Shown piece by piece: positions 1 through 9,423 of a stretch of 64,000 nucleotides of DNA. Origin of the DNA: Ferruginibacter sp. (lineage in GTDB: Bacteria > Bacteroidota > Bacteroidia > Chitinophagales > Chitinophagaceae); contig JABFRP010000001.1 in assembly GCA_013141115.1 (NCBI GenBank), positions 728,376 through 792,375 of the forward strand, in the 5' to 3' direction. A model generated the notes under the pieces. The model was not told the DNA's origin. It saw only the letters and a list, made by a program, of their open reading frames with translations, and did no database searches. The position numbers and the translations under genes were made by a program. The stretch's first letter is position 1. Every line of letters starts with the position of its first letter.

Positions 1-3000
1 TACTGCCAAATAGAAACCTGATTTCACCTGCATTCATTTTGCGGAACAGTTCAGGCTTCTGCCGGTCAGTCCAGTCATGAATAAAAGTAATCTGGCTGGC
101 AGGAATATTATACTGGCTGATTAATTTTTCTTTAAGGGCGTCATAGATATTGAACTCATTGGGCTTGGGAGTGCCAATATCACTGAATACTATTTGTGTT
201 CCTTTATGTTCTGTACTATGGTGATATAATTCCACCAGCTTTGCCGCGCATACATTTACTTTGCTGTTGGGGTGATCTTCATATTTAAAGGGATCAATGA
301 GCCGCATATCAGCCGACATCTTTTTTGCGTAGTTGGTGGCAATCAGCATTCTACCCTTGTCTTCATCAGGAGTTAATTTTTGACGACCGATTAATTCAGC
401 ATCACCTGTTTTTGCAAAGGCCATTAGATTTTTAATGAAGGCTTGCTGATCGGGTGTAGGGGAGATATTAATTAAATGTTCATCGAGTTCTGGCTTATCC
501 AGGTTGATATGTTGTGCTGTTTTATAATCGGTAATTTCATTATAGAATAAGGCAAGTTCAGGAACTTTGATAAAATGGCGGAACCGTTCCTTTGCAATAA
601 TTTCATTGGTAACGGAGAATTCAAAGTCAACAGTTTTTTTGGCAAATACAGCAGCCCAGGCATCAAAGTTTTCAATTTGCTGGCGCTTCATTTCTTTTGG
701 CCGCAAATATTTAAACAGCAAATACATTTCAGTAAGGCTGTTGGAAATGGGTGTACCAGATAAGAAGGTTACGCAGAGATCTGAATCAAACCTGGTTTGC
801 AGTTCCCGAACAGCGAACAACATATTGAGTGCTTTCTGACTACCTGCTAAATTTCCGAGGCCAGCCACCCGTTCATGCCTGGTCGTAAAAGTCAGGTTCT
901 TGTATTTATGGGATTCGTCCACAAATAAATGATCCACACCCAATGATTTAAAATTGATACCTGCATCTTTTTTGGATTCAATATCTTTTACAATACCCAG
1001 CAGTTTGATTGCTAAATTGGATTTACGAATTTCCAGACCCTTCAGCATTCGCCGGGAAACTTCACCTCCAAGTGTTTTAACGGTATGCAGATCCCGTTCT
1101 ACATTATCCAGTTCGTTTTCAAAGATTTGTTTTTGAATGTCCGGACTTTGCGGAATTTTTCCGAACTGATCATGGGTTAAAATAATGCAATCCCAGTTAT
1201 TATTTTTTATTTCATGAAATAGTCGCAATCTTTTGGCAGGAGTAAAATCATTTTCCCCTGGTGCCAGTATTCTTGATTTAGGATATGCTTTTTGGTATGT
1301 TTCCTTAATCTGGTCTACATTGGCCTTGAGTGCCAGTATCATCGGTTTGTTTACAATCTGCAGCCTTTTCATTTCATGGGCTGCAACAATCATCGTCAAT
1401 GTTTTACCCAAGCCCACTTCATGGTCAATTAATGCTCCACGGTTTTGTACCACACGCCATACCGAACTTTTTTGGGAACTGTATAAATCTTCTATGCCCA
1501 ATCGTTTTTTATCCAGTCCGGGGAATTGCAAATGATTACCATCATATTCTCTTAACACATAACAATTGAAAGTGTCATTATAGAGTTCTTCTATTGCTTT
1601 TTTATCAGGGGAAGGCAATTGATTCAGCCATTCGGTAAATTGGTTTCTGATGGATTCTATTTTTCCGTGTGCCAGTTGAATCGCCTCGTTATCTGCTACA
1701 CGTATTTTCTTTCCACCCATTTCCACTTCATAAGTATAAAAGGGAGTAGTGTTTTCAAGCGCATGTTCCAGTATAACGGGACCGTAAGTAGTGCTGCCAC
1801 TTTTGGTAGTTACGGCATATTCCTGGTTGGTCTTTGCATTCCCAATGTCTGCTTTAACTTTAAATGTATCCAGTGAAGAAAAATAATTGACTGTAGTATT
1901 GGTTTCAAAAAGAGCTGAAGCAAACTGGTTATAATAATCAGTGGGTATCCATCTTTCACCAAGATTAAAGTCCAATAATTCAAAAGGAATTCTTTCCGGC
2001 TGGATTTTTTCCAAAGCTGTTAAACTACGCTGCAATTGAAGATTATCCGGATGCTGTAATAGTATCTCCTGAGTAAGCCTTAATTTATTTACTACATTTC
2101 CACTAAGGAATAGATCTGCGGTTTCCCATTTGTTATTAATTGGATTCAGGTATACATGATCACCTAAACCAACTATAGCTTCCTCTTTTGTATTTCCTGT
2201 TGCCGCTGCAATAAACTCCATGTCAACAGTGCCCTTATCGTTCAAACTCTTCGCTAACGCTTCAACAGGATCCTCTGTATGGAATGCGACCTTTTTTTCA
2301 ATCAAAGATTGAGTTAATACATCCGCCTTCAAATATTGATTGCCTTCTTTTCTTTCCAGTGAAGCCAATATCAAAAATCCAAATGCTTCATCTTTTAAAA
2401 TACGCTGGCGGTTAACCGCAGTATTTAAAAGACCAAAGCCTTTCACTAAAGCATCGTATGATTCATTCAGCTCTTTACGTAATTCAGGGTAAGCGGTATT
2501 TTCTGAAGACTCTTTATCCGCTAGTAATAAATATGCATCTCTTAATGCTGTGTATTGCTGATAAAATCCAATATCCTTTCTGTCATTTAAACTGGGTAGA
2601 AATACTGGCTTGTCATTATCAGAAGCGGAATAGGAAACAAATCCCACCCGCTGGTCCTGTACAATCAGCGTACCTTCTTTATGGTAAGGATTCAGATTGG
2701 TTAATTGAGGCAGCCTGGTATCCAGGGTAATCATAAACTTCCCTTCACCTTCCGCATAAAAATTGTGGTTGTATTGCTGTAAAAGATTTGGTAACCCTCT
2801 TAGTTCGTGCTGCAATCCGGCAGCACTCATCCAGTTAACTGGGAATTGAATTTCTTCCAGGTTGGAGTATAATTTATAGGCGAATCCTTTAAAATCATGT
2901 GCCTTTGCAGCAATCAGTGCGATGCTTTCATGGTTTGGATTATCTTCGGTCTTAACAATGGCTAACAACCTTGCAGTCTTTTTGTCTACAATTGTGGCAT

Positions 3001-4315
3001 CTGCCGGATTGATATAAGCAATAGCTCTGTTTATATTTTCTGCAGGGCCTGTATCAAATAGTCCAAGCTGGTGAACACTGCCGTCTGCTTTATTTTCAGG
3101 CATGGGCAGATAAGTCAATTGTTTTTCTTTATCCTTTATTAATTCCAGCACAGGGGTATCAAACATTTCCTTGTTAAAATGTTGTTGAATTCCCTGTGAA
3201 ATAGTTTCTGCTAATTTTTCTCCAATAACATTAATATCACCGTTCTGCCAAACAATTTCAGTGGCTTTGCCATACTGGTTTTGTCCTGCTTTTATTTCAT
3301 TACCTAATATAATTTCAGGATGTTCAGCTACATATTGATTAAGCGAATATTTGCCAAATTCATTTTCTCTTTCAATACTTTGTACCAATGAATATTCTTC
3401 AGTGGAGAGGCTTTCTTTAAAAGTATTTTTTTGAACGAGTAATAAATGACTAGGGGCTTCAGTATTACCGGTGTCTTTCATTAAGTTGTCCGGCAATACA
3501 GTTAAGGCTACAAAATCAGCATTGCTAAAAAGATATTCTCTTGATTGTTGATTGGAAGGCGTATTTAAAAAACTATCAGTAGTAACAAATGCAAGCAAGC
3601 CGCCCTCTTTTATTTTATCAAGCCCTTTCGCAAAAAAATAATTATGTATTTTATCCGTACCTTCTTTAAAAGCCAGTGTTGGATCAAATACCGGGAAATT
3701 ACCAAATGGAATATTACTTATAATGCAATCATATTTTCCATTCTCGTTATTGGATGTTTCTTCAAAAGGTTTTACCTGTACAGCAACTGGAACTGGTATC
3801 GAACTACCAAGGGCAGTCAATACCCGTCCCGATAGAATATCTTTTTCTACTGCTGTAACATTTTCAAGTGCAGGAAAAGCCTTTGCCGCCTCAATAACAA
3901 AAACACCTGCACCACTACTAGGTTCATATATGTTTTTTGGTTCGATACCATGTTGTTTTAAAGTTTCGAATAAAGTCCGGGGAATTATTTCGGGTGTGTA
4001 GAATGCAGTGAGTATACTGTTCTTTAAAGCATCAATAGCCTGCTTGTACTCCGATTCATTGAAATGTTGCTGCAGTAACTGGTGCAGCTCGATAATCTGC
4101 GGGTGCAGCTTGAGGTCTTCTTTTGAAGCATTGAGTTTAATCCATTCTCCCTTTGCTGCATTAGGAAATAAGATGGCTTTTATGCCACCGAAACCGGAAT
4201 AGGCTTTTAATGCTTTCACCTGGTCAGGTGAAAGTGTATCACCGGATTTCCATTCCAATGCTACTTTTAAAGCCGCAATATTATGGCGTAAATGCTGTTG
4301 ACTGTTGTAACTCAT
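1..4315 (-). CDS. N6-adenine DNA methylase / SNF2-like helicase of a conjugative element (partial)
   Basis: Only the first 1438 codons are in the window; the frame stays open to the left edge. The N-terminus carries a SAM-methylase core: a motif I-like EPSSGAGVF near residue 128 and motif IV NIPFGNF near residue 200, a variant of NPPF. After a long middle region comes an SF2 helicase: Walker A DHEVGLGKTLTM near residue 968, a DEAH-like box VDESHKYKN near 1130, and a helicase C region near the edge. Methylase-helicase fusions of this size are typical cargo of Bacteroidota conjugative transposons, usually next to DUF1896 and transfer genes as here. They are thought to protect or remodel incoming element DNA, but the exact role is not settled. 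The ATG overlaps the previous gene by 35 bases, which implies translational coupling. Confidence 0.85.
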   Translation of the reverse strand, partial: MSYNSQQHLRHNIAALKVALEWKSGDTLSPDQVKALKAYSGFGGIKAILFPNAAKGEWIKLNASKEDLKLHPQIIELHQLLQQHFNESEYKQAIDALKNSILTAFYTPEIIPRTLFETLKQHGIEPKNIYEPSSGAGVFVIEAAKAFPALENVTAVEKDILSGRVLTALGSSIPVPVAVQVKPFEETSNNENGKYDCIISNIPFGNFPVFDPTLAFKEGTDKIHNYFFAKGLDKIKEGGLLAFVTTDSFLNTPSNQQSREYLFSNADFVALTVLPDNLMKDTGNTEAPSHLLLVQKNTFKESLSTEEYSLVQSIERENEFGKYSLNQYVAEHPEIILGNEIKAGQNQYGKATEIVWQNGDINVIGEKLAETISQGIQQHFNKEMFDTPVLELIKDKEKQLTYLPMPENKADGSVHQLGLFDTGPAENINRAIAYINPADATIVDKKTARLLAIVKTEDNPNHESIALIAAKAHDFKGFAYKLYSNLEEIQFPVNWMSAAGLQHELRGLPNLLQQYNHNFYAEGEGKFMITLDTRLPQLTNLNPYHKEGTLIVQDQRVGFVSYSASDNDKPVFLPSLNDRKDIGFYQQYTALRDAYLLLADKESSENTAYPELRKELNESYDALVKGFGLLNTAVNRQRILKDEAFGFLILASLERKEGNQYLKADVLTQSLIEKKVAFHTEDPVEALAKSLNDKGTVDMEFIAAATGNTKEEAIVGLGDHVYLNPINNKWETADLFLSGNVVNKLRLTQEILLQHPDNLQLQRSLTALEKIQPERIPFELLDFNLGERWIPTDYYNQFASALFETNTTVNYFSSLDTFKVKADIGNAKTNQEYAVTTKSGSTTYGPVILEHALENTTPFYTYEVEMGGKKIRVADNEAIQLAHGKIESIRNQFTEWLNQLPSPDKKAIEELYNDTFNCYVLREYDGNHLQFPGLDKKRLGIEDLYSSQKSSVWRVVQNRGALIDHEVGLGKTLTMIVAAHEMKRLQIVNKPMILALKANVDQIKETYQKAYPKSRILAPGENDFTPAKRLRLFHEIKNNNWDCIILTHDQFGKIPQSPDIQKQIFENELDNVERDLHTVKTLGGEVSRRMLKGLEIRKSNLAIKLLGIVKDIESKKDAGINFKSLGVDHLFVDESHKYKNLTFTTRHERVAGLGNLAGSQKALNMLFAVRELQTRFDSDLCVTFLSGTPISNSLTEMYLLFKYLRPKEMKRQQIENFDAWAAVFAKKTVDFEFSVTNEIIAKERFRHFIKVPELALFYNEITDYKTAQHINLDKPELDEHLINISPTPDQQAFIKNLMAFAKTGDAELIGRQKLTPDEDKGRMLIATNYAKKMSADMRLIDPFKYEDHPNSKVNVCAAKLVELYHHSTEHKGTQIVFSDIGTPKPNEFNIYDALKEKLISQYNIPASQITFIHDWTDRQKPELFRKMNAGEIRFLFGS

Positions 4316-4766
4316 TTCCTCCGATTTCTTTTTCACTGTTACTTTCTACATACTCACTGATTGCACCGATGATATTATACCTCAAAAAAGGATCATCTTC
4401 ATTTGCTGCTGTAAAACCAATTTCGTTAAACACCTCCTTACAATAGCTGATCATATTTATGACTTCTGTTTGCAGGAGGGGAGTGTCACTGAGCAACAAA
4501 AAATTCTTTTCAAATTCTTCTTCAAATATTCCCCGGATATAATTATATCTGGATGGTTTTAGATCCATCGTTAAAATATCCATGCAGGTTTCTTCTATTA
4601 TATAATGAGGCTGACCTTTTCCTGCCTGTTCTATCAACGCTTTTACAGTACTTACTTTATCAGTTAAATACTCCGTGAGCTTGCTTTCTTGTTCAAGTTG
4701 AAACAATAAGTCAGGGTTATTTTGACTGATGTATTGCTGTAATTTTTGAAGCAATATTTCCTGCAT
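4281..4766 (-). CDS. DUF1896-like conjugative-element protein
   Basis: A 161-residue acidic, helical, cytosolic protein with no signal peptide. The stretch around residues 5-90, including EETCMDILTMDLKPSRYNYI followed by a EEEFE segment, resembles DUF1896 proteins, in which a helix of type AM.VL..GL.FSRYD.I precedes an acidic tail. DUF1896 genes are regularly found directly before the large methylase-helicase of Bacteroidota conjugative elements, and this gene overlaps that one by 35 bases. The function of the family is unknown. The assignment rests on pattern resemblance and position, so it is moderate only. Confidence 0.5.
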   Translation of the reverse strand: MQEILLQKLQQYISQNNPDLLFQLEQESKLTEYLTDKVSTVKALIEQAGKGQPHYIIEETCMDILTMDLKPSRYNYIRGIFEEEFEKNFLLLSDTPLLQTEVINMISYCKEVFNEIGFTAANEDDPFLRYNIIGAISEYVESNSEKEIGGNELQQSTAFTP

Positions 4767-4775
4767 AAGATAATT

Positions 4776-5111
4776 TTAAATTCCAAAGAAGCTTTTTATA
4801 ACGGTGGCTACTACTACCAGAAAAACACAACTTCCGAACCAGGCAGCTGCAACCTTACCTGTGTCATGATCACCACTGTTCCATTTCTGGTACACTTTAA
4901 CAGCACCGATTAAACCCACCACAGCACCCACTGCATACATCAGGTTGGTACCTGCTGCGAAATAACCCCGCACTTTAGTGTTGGCTTCGTTGATACCGGC
5001 ATTACCATCCTGGGCTTTTACTGCAAGATTTAAAATCATTAACAACAGGGTAGTAAATAATGTCTTTGATTTTTTAATTACCATCTTAAATACCTTCATA
5101 GTCTTTTTCAT
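4776..5111 (-). CDS. traE: Conjugal transfer protein TraE (DUF4134)
   Basis: A 111-residue protein with a signal-like first helix (residues about 15-33, ending near VKAQ) and two further hydrophobic helices. The signature GNAGINEANTKVRGYF, then LMYAVGAVVGLIGAVKVYQK, then a GDHDTGKVAAAWFGSCVF block matches TraE of CTnDOT-type elements (DUF4134), a small membrane protein of the mating apparatus that resembles VirB2-like pilins in layout. It lies 9 bases upstream of the DUF1896-like gene. No other transfer genes (TraG, TraK, TraM, TraN) are in the window, so the rest of the apparatus would be beyond the left edge or absent. Confidence 0.88.
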   Translation of the reverse strand: MKKTMKVFKMVIKKSKTLFTTLLLMILNLAVKAQDGNAGINEANTKVRGYFAAGTNLMYAVGAVVGLIGAVKVYQKWNSGDHDTGKVAAAWFGSCVFLVVVATVIKSFFGI

Positions 5112-5208
5112 ACTTCACATTTTTTAATGATAAATAATTTAAAAGGCTCCATCCCCGTTTCTCCTCACTAACCCATCTGCATCCTCAGGGATGGAGCAAC
5201 ATAAACCC

Positions 5209-5637
5209 TCAACCATTCCACAACATACCTGCCTCTTCATCACTTAATACGATGGAACAATTATTTTCACATTCACTGATAATAGTTTTTGTTATGTCGG
5301 TTTGTACTTCAGAATTTTTTAAAACAGCGTATTTTTTTAAAAGCAATTGCAATCCATATTGTAGTTCTGTTTTATTGTACTGGTTGCCTGCTGAGGCGGC
5401 AAAAGCTCTTACTTCATCTTTCAGGCTTTCTCCCAAAGCATCAATATCATTTCCGGCCTGTGATAGTACAGTTTGATTTGATGATGCAAATGCTTCCTGT
5501 TTTCTGAAAGGAATTTGCTGACGGAATAATAAAGCTATATCCTGCCTGTAATAAAGAAATAAAATCCCGCAATAATAAAGTGCGAGTAATATTGCACAGG
5601 CAGTAAAATATGTCGGCCAGGAAATTGATTGTAACAT
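5209..5637 (-). CDS. Small single-pass membrane protein of the conjugative module
   Basis: A 142-residue protein with one clear transmembrane segment (residues about 8-28, FTACAILLALYYCGILFLYY) followed by a soluble helical domain rich in Glu, Gln and Lys. I recognise no domain. It is co-oriented with traE, about 100 bases upstream of it, and small one-pass proteins in this slot are common in Bacteroidota transfer regions. A role in conjugation is inferred from position only. Confidence 0.5.
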   Translation of the reverse strand: MLQSISWPTYFTACAILLALYYCGILFLYYRQDIALLFRQQIPFRKQEAFASSNQTVLSQAGNDIDALGESLKDEVRAFAASAGNQYNKTELQYGLQLLLKKYAVLKNSEVQTDITKTIISECENNCSIVLSDEEAGMLWNG

Positions 5638-5768
5638 GATGAATATTTTTATTAATTTAAATCTTTAAACAAAAGTAATATCTCAAAATGCCTTTTTCAC
5701 TCCCAAGCCTCCATGTAGCCCTGTTAACTAGCTGATACTTATAGAAGATAAATTTTAAAATATTTTCT

Positions 5769-6923
5769 CTAACCAATCTTTCTGCTTAAATGTAATAACT
5801 TCATTAGGATATCATATACAGTACGCTTGGTATTGGCTTCAATTTTATAATACTTACCATGAAGATGTCCGTAAGAAAAATTTTCTTTATGCATCGTGGT
5901 GAAATTATTGGCGACTACTTTTAATAATTCTGACTGGTTGGTATTGGTGATGAGTTGTTCTTCTTTCAACAGGCGGAATAACAAAGCCAGTTGAGGTACG
6001 GACAGAGAAGTATGTATCTTGGTGTCCGTTCCATTTGCAGCCGGGCTTGCTGCAATAATCGTTTGTTCCATTTCATGAAAATAAATTTCTTCATTGAGCC
6101 AGTTGACGATTTGTTCCTTCAGCCCCGGTAATTCAGGATATAAGATATGATCGGGTTTCACCGTTACCTGGTTAGCTTCCTTTAATTGGTATTTCAATAT
6201 CCTTAGTTTTCCCTGTACTGATTCTTCTTCAGCAACAAGTAAGTCCAGTTCATTGATATAATACAGGCTGATATCAGGGTGATTATAATCCAGGCTCACT
6301 AGTATTTTTTTTATGGTTACTGCAATATCTTCTTGTGCGGCTGTAACATCAAAGGCTAAGAATTCGTTTGTTGCTGTTTTGATATATTGCGCTTGTTCGT
6401 AAGAAATGCTGTCACTGGTTACAAAATGTTCAAGTGGCTGAAGGATTAATTTTATCAGTTTATCATTAATGATGGTGCGCTTTAATGCTGCTGCTATCGT
6501 TTCAATTTTAGGTTGTATCTCTTTGTTGATATGCTCTATTTTTATGCAAGGCATTTTTTGCTCCATATTGAAATACCTGGCATAATGCACTTGCAAAAAA
6601 CAAAGCAATTCATTGAGATGGTCGAAAAGGTATTTGGATAGCTCCCAATATTCATCCTGTTTTTTTATCCCTTTCCTGTATACATGCAGCTGATCCATTA
6701 AACGGATAAAGACAGACTGGTATTTATCAATTAATAGCTGTAATACCTTTTCTTCGCTGGCATTAAATACTTCTTCCATAATGTGCAGCCTGATCTTTTC
6801 TTTTTCTTCATTACATTCCAGGATGATGCTGCCGATAGCATCTTTCTTGATGGTATTGTTCAGCTTATTGCAGGAAGAAATAGATGTAATTATCTGATCA
6901 AATTTTTCTATCGTGTAATTCAT
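5769..6923 (-). CDS. RteC-like conjugative-element regulator
   Basis: A 384-residue cytosolic helical protein. The last 100 residues, SVPQLALLFRLLKEEQLI through VVANNFTTMHKENFSYGHLHGKYY, look like the C-terminal region of RteC and related Bacteroidota conjugative-transposon proteins, where a helix-turn-helix type fold follows a long helical N-terminus. RteC regulates element excision in CTnDOT. It is the most upstream gene of the minus-strand transfer group. The resemblance is limited to the C-terminal pattern; a structural or regulatory protein of another family is possible. Confidence 0.45.
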   Translation of the reverse strand: MNYTIEKFDQIITSISSCNKLNNTIKKDAIGSIILECNEEKEKIRLHIMEEVFNASEEKVLQLLIDKYQSVFIRLMDQLHVYRKGIKKQDEYWELSKYLFDHLNELLCFLQVHYARYFNMEQKMPCIKIEHINKEIQPKIETIAAALKRTIINDKLIKLILQPLEHFVTSDSISYEQAQYIKTATNEFLAFDVTAAQEDIAVTIKKILVSLDYNHPDISLYYINELDLLVAEEESVQGKLRILKYQLKEANQVTVKPDHILYPELPGLKEQIVNWLNEEIYFHEMEQTIIAASPAANGTDTKIHTSLSVPQLALLFRLLKEEQLITNTNQSELLKVVANNFTTMHKENFSYGHLHGKYYKIEANTKRTVYDILMKLLHLSRKIG

Positions 6924-7257
6924 AAACTCTTTTTTAGGTGTACTAAAATTGCCTTTGATTAATGAGCCGGGTTGCTGCGGAAGGAAGAGTTGACCACAAA
7001 TTATCAGGAGTAACCTTTTTTTAGTTTATCAAACGGGAGTTTATTTTGCCGAAATCAAGCCGAAATATCACAAACTATTAGTTTCGTGTGTTTTTTAGTT
7101 AATTTCTCTTGAAACTAAGAGCCACATTGAATTCACTGTCAAAAGCTATGAAGAAATCAAGGCGAAATCAAGGTGGAAAACAAGCCGAAATAAAGGCATG
7201 GATAGTATTTAATAACTTGCTACTTTCATTAATTTTCAAATTCAGTATTTTTGACTT
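6924..7257. other. Divergent intergenic region between transfer module and AlbA_2 gene
   Basis: 334 bases without a gene between two divergently transcribed genes. It holds two groups of 11-bp direct repeats (7048-7069 and 7150-7197), a perfect 6-bp palindrome AAACTAtTAGTTT at 7072-7084, and a small inverted repeat CTCTT...AAGAG near 7110-7126. It must contain promoters for both sides; I could not place them with confidence. Confidence 0.6.
7048..7197. repeat. Iteron-like 11-bp direct repeats (two groups)
   Basis: Units read GCCGAAATCAA and GCCGAAATATC at 7048-7069, then GAAGAAATCAA, GGCGAAATCAA, GGTGGAAAACAA and GCCGAAATAAA in direct tandem at 7150-7194, ending with GGC. The phase of about 11 bases puts each unit on the same face of the helix, as in iterons or arm-type sites for recombinases and element regulators. 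The binding protein is unknown. Confidence 0.7.
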
Positions 7258-8982
7258 ATGGAATTAAAGCAATTACTGGCACTTAAAGAATCTGAAAATA
7301 AGGTTGAATTCAAAGCTGCACGTAATAACTTTAAATACGCTGGAGGCGATAATAAGGAGCCAAAGGATCGCCGCCATTGTGTTTTAGGCTATGTTACTGC
7401 TTTTTGTAATGAAGGTGGCGGCATGTTGGTTTTGGGAGTAGATGATGCACATCCACATAGCGTTGTGGGTTCTAAATTTGCTGAAGGGAAAGAAGGTAAT
7501 CTTTGCGATCAGATTTATTCAGATATTGGTATAAGAGTTGAAACTGAAGTTTTACAACAGGATGGGAAAAGGGTATTAATAATAAAAATACCCAGCCGTC
7601 CGATTGGGAAGTTGATGAAATTTGAAGGGGTTCCTTTAATGAGGATTGGAGAAAGTTTACGGGAGATGTCTGACCAGGAAATGCTCAAAATTCTTTCTGA
7701 ACAGGAGCCTGATTTTTCTGCTACAATTTGCGAAGGGTTAACAATTGGAGATTTGGATGAATTCTCGTTGCATGCAATGGCAGAAAGATATGCCGCTAAA
7801 CAAAATAATAACGATTTCCTTTCTTTACCTGTTGAGCAAGCCCTGTCAGATTTAGATTTATCAAAGAATGGGAAACTCACTTATGCAGCACTTATATTAG
7901 TTGGGAAAGATGAAGCATTGAAAAAATTTCTACCTCAAAGTGCGATCAATCTTGAATACCGTGTAAATAAAGATTCTATCCATTATGATGACCGGCTGAT
8001 TGCTAGCCATTCGGTGTTTAAAAATATTGATATCGTGTGGGACCATATCAATTTACGTAACGGAAAATTCCCCATTCAGCAAGGGCCGTATATCCTTGAC
8101 ATTCCTTTTTTAAATGAAGAGGTAGTTCGGGAATCTGTAAACAATGCGATTGTTCATAGGGACTATCACCTGCAGTCGGAGATCGTTATCAAACAATCTA
8201 ATAACAGTCTTGATGTGATTAGCCCCGGAGGATTTCCTTTGGGTGTTTCTGCAGAAAATATCTTAACGGTTAATAGTACCCCAAGAAACAGGTTATTGGC
8301 CGATATACTTTTAAAAACAGGAGTAGTTGAACGCTCAGGGCAAGGCGTTGATAAACTTTTTAAAAACAATATCCAGGAAGCAAAAGGCAGCCCCGATTAT
8401 TTAAGGTCAGACAACTTTCAGGTACATTTACATATTCCAACTATCGTACAGGATAAAGCATTTGTTTTATTTATCGAATACATACAAAAAGAAATTAAGG
8501 TCGATTTGTCTTTAATGGAAGTTTTGACATTGGAAAAAATCCGGCAAAAAGTTGATAAGTCTGAACTTGATCAAAATACAGTAAAAACTTTGCAGGATAA
8601 AAATTTAATCGAACCCATTGGTCGTACCCATACAAAAGGGTACATGTTGTCTAAAATGTATTTTTCTTTCACTAATCAACCGGCGGCATATACAAAACAA
8701 AAAGACCCTGATATCAGTAATATATGGTTGCAAGTCTTCAACCACATGTCGAAATTTAAGAAAGCGAAAATACTTGACTTTGAATCCTTGTTTGAAGGGA
8801 TACTTACCCGTGAGCAAGTGAAATATTATATCTATCTTTTTGTAGATGCTGGTATTTTAAACAGGAAAGGCGTTAGTCGGGGAACCTATTATGAACTCTC
8901 GGCAGAACTTTTAAAACATGATAACCCGCTTCAGTTAGGATTAGAAAAATTGAAGGATATGCCGGATAGCACATCGTCATAA
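7258..8982 (+). CDS. AlbA_2 (Schlafen-like) domain protein with GHKL-type ATPase region (COG2865 type)
   Basis: 574 residues. The N-terminal 120 residues form an AlbA_2 domain (KVEFKAARNNFKYAGG, then FCNEGGGMLVLGVDD). Residues 280-375 match the HATPase_c_4 region of this family: VVRESVNNAIVHRDY, ISPGGFPLG and GVVERSGQGVDKLF. The C-terminus looks like winged-helix modules (LTREQVKYYIYLFVDAGIL). Such proteins are annotated as RecG-like helicases or transcriptional regulators and are frequent in defence islands and mobile elements. Biochemical function is not established. It is transcribed away from the transfer genes and toward Gabija, 440 bases further on, so it may be cargo of the conjugative element. 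Confidence 0.8.
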   Translation: MELKQLLALKESENKVEFKAARNNFKYAGGDNKEPKDRRHCVLGYVTAFCNEGGGMLVLGVDDAHPHSVVGSKFAEGKEGNLCDQIYSDIGIRVETEVLQQDGKRVLIIKIPSRPIGKLMKFEGVPLMRIGESLREMSDQEMLKILSEQEPDFSATICEGLTIGDLDEFSLHAMAERYAAKQNNNDFLSLPVEQALSDLDLSKNGKLTYAALILVGKDEALKKFLPQSAINLEYRVNKDSIHYDDRLIASHSVFKNIDIVWDHINLRNGKFPIQQGPYILDIPFLNEEVVRESVNNAIVHRDYHLQSEIVIKQSNNSLDVISPGGFPLGVSAENILTVNSTPRNRLLADILLKTGVVERSGQGVDKLFKNNIQEAKGSPDYLRSDNFQVHLHIPTIVQDKAFVLFIEYIQKEIKVDLSLMEVLTLEKIRQKVDKSELDQNTVKTLQDKNLIEPIGRTHTKGYMLSKMYFSFTNQPAAYTKQKDPDISNIWLQVFNHMSKFKKAKILDFESLFEGILTREQVKYYIYLFVDAGILNRKGVSRGTYYELSAELLKHDNPLQLGLEKLKDMPDSTSS

Positions 8983-9423
8983 TTGACGATGATGCCACAT
9001 AAATCCCACACAATTGCGATATAGCAACCATTGTTTATAAATTACAGATAATTGTAAATAATTGACAATCAATTATTATTTTAATAATTCATTATTATTT
9101 TAGTTCCCACAAATAGCCACATAAACCGCACTAAACACCACTAAACCTTAACAAACCGCCATAAAACCGTGAGTAACCATAGGGCTAATACCCTCTTTTT
9201 TGATGTAATAATATGGATGTTAAGTAGTTATGATATTTGATGCTTTTTCCTGATTTTGGCAGAAATGACCTGAAAGCCTTATTGGGTAAGGGTTTCAAGG
9301 GGAAATTTGAATAAAAAATGAAGGAAAATGCCTCTTTCAAATAAATAAAGTAATCCTAGCCTTATTAGAATCACTTAGATATATTTCTATATATTGTTGA
9401 ATCTTGTGACCTAAAAAAGGAAA
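8983..9423. other. 441-base intergenic region with multiple repeats, possible element boundary
   Basis: No gene is visible. Holds a perfect 7-bp stem around the AlbA_2 stop codon (8973-8990, loop TAAT), a 10-bp direct repeat GCCACATAAA at 8994-9003 and 9116-9125, an 8-bp inverted repeat AATAATTG/CAATTATT at 9057-9077, a 12-bp direct repeat ATTATTATTTTA at 9072-9083 and 9091-9102, and a C/A-rich series of near-repeats at 9116-9172. Mixed direct and inverted repeats of this kind are what an integrase attachment region looks like, but no integrase or target duplication is in view. Confidence 0.5.

Noticed and set aside
1-4315. Many short plus-strand ORFs in the first 4.3 kb
   Set aside because: The minus strand carries one long open frame with clear methylase and helicase motifs, so the plus-strand frames are shadows.
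8973-8990. 7-bp stem at the AlbA_2 stop codon as a terminator
   Set aside because: It overlaps the stop codon, and no T-run follows, so I only mention it within the spacer.
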